A DNA stretch of 6,062 nt, taken from the NCBI GenBank assembly GCA_020201445.1, contig JAIVGU010000227.1, positions 1 through 6,062 on the forward strand. Reading direction: 5' to 3'. Made by a program: the position numbers and the translations under genes. A model generated the notes under the pieces. It was not told where the DNA came from, did no database searches, and worked only from the letters and a program-made list of their open reading frames with translations. The number at the start of each line of letters is the position of its first letter. The stretch's first letter is position 1. The stretch is from Halobacteriales archaeon (lineage in GTDB: Archaea > Thermoplasmatota > E2 > JACPAO01 > JAHFTW01). This document shows positions 1 to 5,129 of this stretch, piece by piece.

Positions 1-1
1 G

Positions 2-274
2 CACAAGGCGGACCTCCACCACGCCGTCGTCGGCGCGGCCAGCATCGTCGCCAAGGTCGCCCGCGACGCCGAGGTGGCCAAGCTGGGGCGGCTGCTGGAG
101 CGCAAGGTCAACCGCCCGCTCGGCTCCGGCTACTCGCACGACCCCCTCACGCAGGAGTTCCTGCGCGCCTGGTGGGAGCAGGAGCGCGAGCTGCCGCCCG
201 GCACGCGCACCACGTGGGCCACGGCCACGCAGCTCATGGCGCCTAAGCCGGTGGCGCTGGACACGTTCCTGTAA
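2..274 (+). CDS. rnhB: Ribonuclease HII, C-terminal part (5' end outside window)
   Basis: RNase HII cuts the RNA strand of RNA/DNA hybrids and removes single ribonucleotides misincorporated in DNA. The frame is open from base 2, and 90 residues are visible. They begin with HKAD, whose Asp corresponds to the last metal-binding catalytic acid of the family. A helix with AASIVAKVARD follows (family pattern VSAASIxAKVxRD), then GSGYSHDPLT and a TTWAT segment matching the archaeal GSGYPSDPxT...RRTW pattern. This spacing is typical of archaeal rather than bacterial RNase HII. The protein ends in VALDTFL, the place where archaeal homologues often carry a PCNA-binding box (Qxx[LIM]xxFF). Here the Gln and the second aromatic are missing, so any PCNA contact would be weak. 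The other catalytic acids lie upstream of the window. The family call is very likely; partner binding is inference. Confidence 0.93.
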   Translation, partial: HKADLHHAVVGAASIVAKVARDAEVAKLGRLLERKVNRPLGSGYSHDPLTQEFLRAWWEQERELPPGTRTTWATATQLMAPKPVALDTFL

Positions 275-603
275 GCGCAGGAGGAGCGCTGGCACATGCC
301 TTGGCCTGTCCGTCGATGACAAGGCCGCGCTGCCCTGGGGTTCTCCGACGTTTTGCTGATGCAGCACAATTGTTAACTACTAACGTAACGTAACTGAATA
401 TCAGAGACGGTCAGGCTAACGGCCTGCATGTGACAGGGACTCGGCACACCCCTGCGTCTCGAAAGTGCCGAACAACATCCGCCCACATCGGGAGTCTCGG
501 AGTGCATCACCTCGTGAGCACACGGCCCAAGGCGTCGGGGCGGCGGCGCAACAGCGGTCGTCTGCGTCAGGAGGTCCCATGCGCCCCGCCCAAGAGAATT
601 CTC
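275..603 (+). other. Intergenic spacer, less GC-rich than its surroundings
   Basis: No convincing gene lies in this stretch. A weak 5-bp hairpin (AGCGC 274-278 / GCGCT 286-290) follows the rnhB stop and could assist termination. The middle (365-405) is the AT-richest patch of the window and contains CAATTG, GTTAAC and repeated TAAC words. A GTG at 430 and another at 514 are in frame with the downstream winged-helix gene, but the residues between them and the ATG at 604 are Arg/Ser/Pro-rich and show no domain. A strong Shine-Dalgarno-like AGGAGGT (569-575) precedes an ATG at 579, which is in a different frame from the winged-helix gene. Confidence 0.6.
372..402 (+). promoter_or_regulatory. AT-rich patch with repeated TAAC words; possible operator/promoter
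   Basis: GTTAAC (372-377) is followed by three tandem 5-mers TAACG, TAACG, TAACT (381-395) and then GAATATC (396-402). TAAC therefore occurs at 374, 381, 386 and 391. GTTA (372-375) and TAAC (381-384) form a short dyad. The AATAT word is about 28 bases before a GTG at 430, a distance compatible with an archaeal TATA box and a leaderless start. The patch lies just upstream of a winged-helix gene, so an autoregulatory operator is a reasonable guess. There is no direct evidence of binding. Confidence 0.3.
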
Positions 604-954
604 ATGGAAGCAAAACCGGTCTACCCACGGGAGAACGAGGCGTCCGTCCTCGCCAGCCTGCTGGGCAAGGAGGCGACCCGCTTCACGGACGTAGCGGCCT
701 CGACCGGCCTCAAGGCGACGCAAGTCAACCGCGCGCTCAAGATGCTGGTCCTGCAGCACCTAGTGCTGGCGCAGACCATTCCAGGCCAAGACTATCCCAT
801 CAAGGTCCGCTACATGCTATCAAGGCGAGGGGAAGCGGTGGCGCGGGCGGTGGTCGCGTTCAACCGCGAGCTCACGGCAGCCCAGAGGACGCTCGGAGAG
901 ACGGACTCCGCCGGCTCCCGCCCGGCTCGGCGGGGACAACGCTCCACGCACTAG
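604..954 (+). CDS. Winged helix-turn-helix DNA-binding protein
   Basis: This is a small predicted transcription regulator or DNA-binding module of 116 residues from the ATG at 604. Residues about 10-22 form a first helix. Residues 27-54 (FTDVAASTGLKATQVNRALK and the following Leu-rich helix) are a helix-turn-helix with its recognition helix. Residues 55-72, with PIKVRYMLS, look like the beta wing of MarR/ArsR/HxlR-type folds. RRGEAVARAVVAF then forms a C-terminal helix. The last 20 or so residues (SAGSRPARRGQRSTH) are low-complexity and look like a linker or out-of-frame tail. In-frame GTG codons at 430 and 514 could extend the protein, but the added residues resemble no domain, so 604 is preferred. 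No ligand or metal site is visible. The next ORF begins directly downstream in the -1 frame, so this may be the N-terminal domain of a broken fusion. Codon third positions are less GC-biased than in the flanking genes, hinting at acquired DNA. Confidence 0.6.
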   Translation: MEAKPVYPRENEASVLASLLGKEATRFTDVAASTGLKATQVNRALKMLVLQHLVLAQTIPGQDYPIKVRYMLSRRGEAVARAVVAFNRELTAAQRTLGETDSAGSRPARRGQRSTH

Positions 955-1043
955 CAGGGTTTGGCTCCGATGAGGGACAGCGGCCTATCCTCCTGCTTGG
1001 CCCTGGGTTCTGGCGACGGCTCGGCCGGCTCCGTGCCTCGCCG

Positions 1044-1514
1044 ATGAAGCTGCGACACCTGGTGCGCGAGACGTTGGCGATTCCCTGCGTCATCATGGAG
1101 GAAGAGCCCAATCTCCCCGGCGAGCAGGTCGACCTGCCCGCCAAATTCAGGCGCCTGTTGACCGCGCGCCACTACGCCGCAATCGTGGTCATCTGGCCGC
1201 ACGGCGCGAAGATGGCCGCCGTGCAGGACGAACTTCTCCTCTTGGTCGAAGAGCAACGTCGCGGCCCCCTGCCTCGAATCTTCCTCCTCCATCACCCACG
1301 CGCGGCCCGGGTCGAGAAAGGTGCATTCGAACTCCTGGAGCGCGGCGGCCGCAGCCGGTATACGACGGCATTCCAGCTCCTTCCAGTCTGGCCGCTGCCT
1401 TGGCGGACCGAGGCGGACCTGCGCAGCGCTGCCGAGACGGTGCGTGAAGAGTTGGCCCTAATTGCCTCGGAGCCTACGATAGCCGAACGCCAGGCCATCG
1501 ACGCAACCCTTTAA
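1044..1514 (+). CDS. Rossmann-like protein, possibly TIR/deoxyribosyltransferase-like; start uncertain
   Basis: From the first ATG (1044) this gives 156 residues, but coding character begins earlier, near 975-981. The codons before the ATG encode RPILLLGPGFW, a hydrophobic strand ending in a Gly-Pro turn, as in the first strand of TIR or nucleoside 2-deoxyribosyltransferase-like folds. Then come helix MKLRHLVRETLA, strand IPCVIMEEE, a helix with KFRRLL, strand AAIVVIWP, an acidic helix VQDELLLLVEE (residues 60-70 from 1044), strand PRIFLLHHP and a C-terminal helix. This beta/alpha alternation suits TIR-like NAD hydrolases, where a Glu after the fourth strand region is catalytic. Assigning that role to the Glu of QDE is a guess. 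Between 840 and 1044 no ATG, GTG or TTG occurs in this frame; the nearest upstream start is ATG 579. The true start, or a frameshift from the winged-helix ORF, is unresolved. The lipoprotein gene follows after 24 bp. The exact family is not recognised with confidence. Confidence 0.5.
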   Translation: MKLRHLVRETLAIPCVIMEEEPNLPGEQVDLPAKFRRLLTARHYAAIVVIWPHGAKMAAVQDELLLLVEEQRRGPLPRIFLLHHPRAARVEKGAFELLERGGRSRYTTAFQLLPVWPLPWRTEADLRSAAETVREELALIASEPTIAERQAIDATL

Positions 1515-1538
1515 CCACGCGGGCCGGGTCGCGTCGGC

Positions 1539-3281
1539 ATGCGGCGCATCGGCCTCCTGTTGGCGGGCCTCACGGTGGGGGCGGTCCTGGCTGGCTGCCT
1601 CGGCACGACGACCACCACCACGACGGGGAACGGGGCGCAGCGGGACGCGCGCTTCGGCAGCGGCTTCCAGTACGCAGCCGTCGACGGCAACGGCCTTCCG
1701 GTCCCGGTGCCGCTGTGCCACCCCGCGCAGGCCAACGCGGTCTCGCCGCTGGGCTGCAACTTCGACATGACCCCGACGCCGGGGCGGCAGGGCAACGAGG
1801 TCACCATCGCCGTCAACCCGCAGGACCCGCGCCACGTCGTGGGCGGCGCGAAGGACTACTTCCCCGCCGACGCCGGGCAGTGCGTCTGGGACGGCGTCTA
1901 CGTGTCGCACGACGGCGGGGCGTCGTTCAAGGACCGCAGCTTCGACGGCTCGCCGTGGCGCCTCACCACCAACCCCGCCTCCTTCAAGCCCAACTACGCG
2001 AGCCAGTACTGGTGCACCACCGACCCGGTAGCCTACTACTCCGCCGACGGGAAGTCGTTCTACTACCTGCTGATGGCCTACCAGGGCGACCCGGTGACCG
2101 CCTCCAAGACCTGCGAGAACGTCTGCGACACGCCGCTGGGCTCCGGCGCCGTCAACGACTGGGCGTTCAACCGCGCCATCCAGATCGTCGCCATCTCGCA
2201 CGACGGCGGCGACACCTTCGACACCTTCACCGGCGTCTTCGAGGGCAGCTACCCCGCCGCGTTCCACGACAAGGGCTGGATCGCCGCCTCGCCGTCGGGC
2301 GCCATCCACGTGATGTGGCTCGCCAGCGTGGCGGGCGGCAACCTCTACTTCCGCAGCACCGACGGCGGGCAGACCTACAGCGACCCCTTCGTGATGTCGA
2401 GCGCCCCCTTCGCCTCCCCGGACCGCGCCACCGACGGGCTGACCGACGCCGGGCAGGGCTCCTTCGTCGACGTCGGCACCGGAGCCCAGGTGTTCGCGGC
2501 GTGGACAGGCACCACCATCAACCTGCGCCGCAGCCTCGACGAGGGGCGGACGTGGCTGCCGACGCAGAACGTCCTGGCGCCCCACTTCGTCACGCCCAAG
2601 GGCCTCTCCGACCGCGACCGCCGCGGCGGCATGCCCGCGATGGCGACCGACCGCAACCCCGACTCGCCGTTCGCCGACTCCGTCTACTTCGCCTTCCAGG
2701 ACGCCTGCGCCGACGCCGTGTGGACGGCGGGTTGCAAGGACTCCGGCCACGCCCACGTCTACGCGGTGGCGAGCCACGACGCCGGCAAGACCTTCGGCAC
2801 CCCCGTCCGCCTCGACGACGACAGCATTGGCGACGCGGAGCACTTCATGCCCGCCGTCAGCGTCAGCCCCGGCGGCGTCGTGGACGTGCAGTGGTTCGAC
2901 ACCCGCGCCGGCGGCACCGCGACCACGCTGGACGCCACCGGCAGCACCGCGCCGCACCCGCGCGTCGGCCAAGCCTACACCTACAGCCTCGACGGCGGCA
3001 AGACCTGGGCGCGCAACCTCGCCTTCCGCGACCTGGCCGACGGCGGCTGGGACCCGGCGCTGTCGCACCACCAGGACGGCAAGATTTTCTTCGGCGACTA
3101 CCAGGACATCGACTCCTCCTGGCAAGCGGCGCACCCGGTGTGGCCCGACACCCGCGACGGCAAGGGGGTCAAGGTCTACACCGCGACGCTCCAGCGCCCG
3201 TGGTTCGCCGACGGCTGGGACCCCGCCAAGAAGGTCGCTGCCGAGGCGTTCATCGTGGCGCACCCTCTCACGGAACAGTGA
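1539..3281 (+). CDS. Secreted lipoprotein with Asp-box (BNR/sialidase-like) beta-propeller
   Basis: This 580-residue protein is exported and lipid-anchored, with an extracellular beta-propeller. A short basic start and hydrophobic core (residues 1-19) end in the lipobox LAGC with Cys20. A run of seven Thr (23-29) forms a linker that may be glycosylated. Six Asp-boxes (SxDxGxTF/W/Y type) lie at about 123-130, 220-227, 273-280, 332-339, 412-419 and 483-490; SADGKSF near 168 is a possible degenerate seventh. NEVTIAVNPQDPRHVVGG (about 86-103) is a typical opening blade of BNR-repeat proteins. Apart from Cys20 there are eight Cys (60, 73, 115, 159, 192, 196, 390, 399), an even number suggesting disulfides. 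No Arg-Ile-Pro motif or clear sialidase catalytic set is seen, so glycosidase activity is not claimed; adhesion or polysaccharide binding is equally possible. ATG 1539 is chosen because it gives a complete lipoprotein signal. The gene lies 24 bp after the TIR-like ORF and converges on the methylase gene. Confidence 0.85.
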   Translation: MRRIGLLLAGLTVGAVLAGCLGTTTTTTTGNGAQRDARFGSGFQYAAVDGNGLPVPVPLCHPAQANAVSPLGCNFDMTPTPGRQGNEVTIAVNPQDPRHVVGGAKDYFPADAGQCVWDGVYVSHDGGASFKDRSFDGSPWRLTTNPASFKPNYASQYWCTTDPVAYYSADGKSFYYLLMAYQGDPVTASKTCENVCDTPLGSGAVNDWAFNRAIQIVAISHDGGDTFDTFTGVFEGSYPAAFHDKGWIAASPSGAIHVMWLASVAGGNLYFRSTDGGQTYSDPFVMSSAPFASPDRATDGLTDAGQGSFVDVGTGAQVFAAWTGTTINLRRSLDEGRTWLPTQNVLAPHFVTPKGLSDRDRRGGMPAMATDRNPDSPFADSVYFAFQDACADAVWTAGCKDSGHAHVYAVASHDAGKTFGTPVRLDDDSIGDAEHFMPAVSVSPGGVVDVQWFDTRAGGTATTLDATGSTAPHPRVGQAYTYSLDGGKTWARNLAFRDLADGGWDPALSHHQDGKIFFGDYQDIDSSWQAAHPVWPDTRDGKGVKVYTATLQRPWFADGWDPAKKVAAEAFIVAHPLTEQ

Positions 3282-3315
3282 ACGCACCGAACCCTTTGGG
3301 CGCCGTCCCCCACGC

Positions 3316-3395
3316 AGCAGGGATTGCGGGGATTCCAAGGGTGCCCCAGAGAAACTCAAGCCCGTGGGCTCCCCGAAATCCCCCGCAATCCTGCT
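3316..3395. repeat. Imperfect 19-bp inverted repeat between convergent genes
   Basis: AGCAGGGATTGCGGGGATT (3316-3334) pairs with AATCCCCCGCAATCCTGCT (3377-3395), interrupted only by one extra base on each side, around a 42-base loop. It occupies most of the 140-bp spacer between the stop codons of two converging genes, so it could end transcription in both directions. No T-tract follows either arm. The word structure (GGATT repeated within an arm) resembles the palindromic intergenic elements at 4819-4940 and after 5730. Confidence 0.7.
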
Positions 3396-3421
3396 TTGGC
3401 GGTTTGGGGTGCAAAGCGGGG

Positions 3422-4054
3422 TCATCGGAAGTCTAGCAGGTAGCCGCCGACGCGGACCATCCGCACCTCGTCCTGGTGGTGCTCCATCGTCGCCTCCAGC
3501 GGGTAGTCCCACACCGCCACGCGCTCGAGCCGCCCCTTCAGCTCCGCCGCGAACGCCGTGAGGAACCGCTCGGTGCGCTCCTGCGCCAGGAACCACACGG
3601 TCCCGCCGCCGGGGCCCACCGCCTCCGCCGCGCGCTGCAGGAACAGGCGGTCGGCGTGGCGACCCCCCGCCTGCGCGCCGAAGGGCGGGTTCATCACGAC
3701 GGTGTCGAAGGTGGCCGGATCGGGCCGCCAGCCGCGCAGGTCCGCCGCGACGAACCAGGTCCGCTCCTGCACCCCCGCGTGGGCCGCCGCCTGCTGCGCC
3801 AGCGCAATCGCCTCCGGGTCGACGTCCACCCCAGTGGCCAGGCGGGCCCCCAGCAGCGCCGCCCCGATGGCGAAGAGGCCCGTGCCGCAGCCCAGGTCGA
3901 GCACACGCTTGTCCCTGAGCGCCCCGTCGGCGTCGGCGTGCAGCAGCAGCCCGGCCGCCACGGCGTCGGGGGTGCGGTACTGCTCCAGCTCCGGCCGGGG
4001 GGAGGGGGGTCGGGGGACCGCCGCAAGACGCCCCTCCAGGTCGCGGCGCCGCAC
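3422..4054 (-). CDS. METTL5-like RNA N6-adenine methyltransferase (COG2263)
   Basis: This is a predicted S-adenosylmethionine-dependent RNA methylase of 210 residues, the normal size for COG2263. LEQYRTP (23-29) is the family's N-terminal signature. VLDLGCGTG (51-59) is SAM-binding motif I, and GVDVD (75-79) holds the acid that binds the SAM ribose. NPPFG (122-126) is the catalytic motif of amino-methyltransferases that act on adenine N6. The eukaryotic relative METTL5 makes m6A in small-subunit rRNA, so an rRNA target is likely here, but this is inferred from the family. METTL5 works with the adaptor TRMT112; no partner gene is seen nearby. The start is a GTG, and no other start lies between it and the upstream in-frame stop at 4109-4111. 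The Pro-rich stretch at 14-20 comes from a G-run on the plus strand. An ATAAG word at 4076-4080 lies 22-26 bases before the start and could be a TATA box for a leaderless transcript. Confidence 0.88.
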   Translation of the reverse strand: MRRRDLEGRLAAVPRPPSPRPELEQYRTPDAVAAGLLLHADADGALRDKRVLDLGCGTGLFAIGAALLGARLATGVDVDPEAIALAQQAAAHAGVQERTWFVAADLRGWRPDPATFDTVVMNPPFGAQAGGRHADRLFLQRAAEAVGPGGGTVWFLAQERTERFLTAFAAELKGRLERVAVWDYPLEATMEHHQDEVRMVRVGGYLLDFR

Positions 4055-4068
4055 AGGGACGCGAGGGA

Positions 4069-4112
4069 CGCAGGGCTTATGACCGATTCCGGAGGCGCCC
4101 CGCAGGGCTTAT
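4069..4112. promoter_or_regulatory. Divergent promoter region with a 12-bp direct repeat
   Basis: CGCAGGGCTTAT occurs at 4069-4080 and again at 4101-4112, 32 bases apart, in the 85-bp spacer between divergent genes. The ATAAG of copy 1, read on the minus strand, ends 22 bases before the methylase GTG. The CTTAT of copy 2 is about 28-32 bases before the phosphatase ATG. Both distances suit archaeal TATA boxes, so the copies may be the two core promoters, or a shared regulator site overlapping them. The repeat is visible; its function is inferred. Confidence 0.4.
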
Positions 4113-4139
4113 CACTGGCGAGAAAGAGAGCAGGGTGGA

Positions 4140-4796
4140 ATGGGCCGCATCTTCCTTCTCCGGCACGGGCAGACCGTCGCCAACCGCGACCGCATCCTGC
4201 AGGGGCCCCGCATCGACGCGGAGCTGAGCGACCTGGGCCGCCAGCAGGCTGAGAGCCTCGCCGCCGCCCTCGCGGACCACCCCATCGGGGCGCTCTACTC
4301 CAGCCCGCTCACCCGCGCCCGCGAGACCGCCCTCGCCATCGCCGAGGCCCACCAACGCAACCGCGCCGGCGGCCGCGAGGGGCTCGCCGTGCAGGTCGCC
4401 CCCGAGATCTACGAGATGGACTACGGCAGCCTCGCCGGCCGCACCTACGACGACATCGCCCCCGAGATGGAGCAGATCCTCGACGCGTGGAAGCTCGGCT
4501 TCGTCGACCAAAAGTTCCCCGGCGGCGAGTCGGCCGTCCTCGCGCAGTACCGCCTGCGCCCCTTTGCCCACCGCGTCCTGGGGGAGGCGCACGCCAGCGA
4601 CGTCGCGGTGGTCGCGCACGGCCGCATCAACCGCGTCCTCATCGCCACCCTCACCGGCGCCGGCCTGACGCGGCTGGAGGAGTTCCCGCAGAGCAACGCC
4701 AGCATCACCGAGCTGGCGGTGGGCGAGGGGGGCGTGCAGGTCGTCCGCCTCAACGACACCGCGCACCTCAGCCTCGCCACCGACGCCCTGAGCTAG
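4140..4796 (+). CDS. Histidine phosphatase family protein (phosphoglycerate mutase-like)
   Basis: This 218-residue protein belongs to the branch-1 histidine phosphatase superfamily, which transfers a phosphate through a phosphohistidine. LLRHGQT (6-12) contains the RHG core; His9 is the nucleophile and Arg8 binds phosphate. SSPLTRARETA (54-64) is the second family block, with Arg59 as the likely phosphate ligand. EMDYGSLAG (92-100) matches the E..xG.xxG block, with Glu92 as the likely general acid. PGGES (127-131) and VVAHGRINR (157-165), with His160 as the second catalytic His, complete the site. All key residues are present, so an active enzyme is expected. Sequence alone does not separate phosphoglycerate mutase from phosphatases acting on sugar phosphates or other small substrates; a broad-specificity phosphatase is the safer call. 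GGTGG (4134-4138) sits very close to the ATG, so initiation may instead be leaderless from the 4108-4112 box. The gene is divergent from the methylase gene. Confidence 0.88.
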   Translation: MGRIFLLRHGQTVANRDRILQGPRIDAELSDLGRQQAESLAAALADHPIGALYSSPLTRARETALAIAEAHQRNRAGGREGLAVQVAPEIYEMDYGSLAGRTYDDIAPEMEQILDAWKLGFVDQKFPGGESAVLAQYRLRPFAHRVLGEAHASDVAVVAHGRINRVLIATLTGAGLTRLEEFPQSNASITELAVGEGGVQVVRLNDTAHLSLATDALS

Positions 4797-4818
4797 ACGT
4801 TGGTTCAACCCCTCCCCA

Positions 4819-4940
4819 AACCACGAATTGCACGGAGGCTGCTCACCGCGAAACCCGCGAAGTGAGAGGAAAATTTCCCTGGCTTTCGCGCTTTTCGCGG
4901 TTGAGGCGTCGAATCCCCGTCATCCGCGAAATCGGCGGTT
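4819..4940. repeat. Nested palindromic intergenic repeat element (type CCGCGAA)
   Basis: This 120-bp element follows the phosphatase gene. The outer arms are AACCACGAATTGCACGGAGG (4819-4838) and a right arm ending in ATCGGCGGTT (4931-4940), which align as an imperfect inverted repeat. Inside are ACCGCGAA (4845-4852) / TTCGCGGT (4894-4901) and GCGAAG (4857-4862) / CTTTCGC (4883-4889), centred on the near-palindrome AGGAAAATTTCCCT (4867-4880). Arms are built from 8-10 base words with a CACG/CGCG core, the same plan as the elements at 5730-5986. No protein is encoded. It may act as a terminator or be a mobile repeat. Confidence 0.65.
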
Positions 4941-4959
4941 AAGCCTTCCGCGCCGCAGG

Positions 4960-4966
4960 CATATAG
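4960..4966 (+). promoter_or_regulatory. TATA-box-like CATATAG
   Basis: CATATAG stands out in GC-rich sequence. A transcription start about 25 bases downstream (near 4988) would give the DUF99 mRNA a leader of roughly 140 bases that contains the strong hairpins listed below. Alternatively it drives a separate small RNA. The assignment rests on base composition and spacing only. Confidence 0.35.
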
Positions 4967-4977
4967 TCGGGCCAGGC

Positions 4978-5096
4978 AAGCCAACCGCGAGGCGGCTTAG
5001 CGGCGCCGGTCCCCTTTCCGGCGCCCTTGTGCATCCCAATCCAACACAGTGAGGCTGCCTCCCCCGGGCCTCCATTGGTGTGGTAGGCCCGGGGAG
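4978..5096 (+). other. Three consecutive hairpins upstream of the DUF99 gene; candidate structured RNA
   Basis: Hairpin 1: AAGCC (4978-4982) / GGCTT (4994-4998) with an inner CC/GG closing a GCGA tetraloop of GNRA type. Hairpin 2: perfect 8-bp stem GGCGCCGG (5002-5009) / CCGGCGCC (5018-5025) with loop TCCCCTTT. Hairpin 3: 10-bp stem CCCCGGGCCT (5062-5071) / AGGCCCGGGG (5085-5094) with a 13-base loop, extended by CT/AG after one bulged C. No tRNA, SRP or RNase P motif was recognised. This could be a 5' leader element, a small RNA or a set of transcription pause/stop hairpins. High GC alone makes some hairpins likely, so this is a candidate only. Confidence 0.4.
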
Positions 5097-5129
5097 TTCG
5101 CTTCAAGCCCGTCCCGCCGGTCCCCACGC

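Noticed and set aside
900..960. Programmed -1 frameshifting between the wHTH and TIR-like frames
   Set aside because: No convincing slippery heptamer was seen; the best candidate, around the GGGG at 932-935, is weak. A mutation, an assembly error or a separate start is simpler.
951..1295. A minus-strand open frame opposite the TIR-like ORF
   Set aside because: The plus-strand frame shows regular alternation of strands and helices; the minus frame is a composition-driven mirror of it.
1539..3281. Calling the lipoprotein a true sialidase
   Set aside because: Asp-boxes occur in many non-sialidase propellers, and the catalytic motif could not be identified.
1715..3436. A 573-codon plus-strand frame
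   Set aside because: It is Arg/Pro/Leu-rich low-complexity text in another frame of the lipoprotein gene, which has clear Asp-boxes and a signal peptide.
1458..3596. A 712-codon open frame on the minus strand
   Set aside because: It lies opposite the lipoprotein gene and part of the methylase gene; its Val/Gly/Ala/Arg-rich text has no domain, and it is a typical shadow in GC-rich DNA.
4967..5100. A tRNA gene in the hairpin-rich spacer
   Set aside because: The 8-bp stem has an 8-base loop without a normal anticodon loop, and no T-arm consensus or acceptor pairing was found.
5049..5129. Extending DUF99 to the upstream ATG at 5049
   Set aside because: The extra 27 residues are translated from the 10-bp hairpin region and do not fit the family N-terminus, which starts at about the GTG at 5130.
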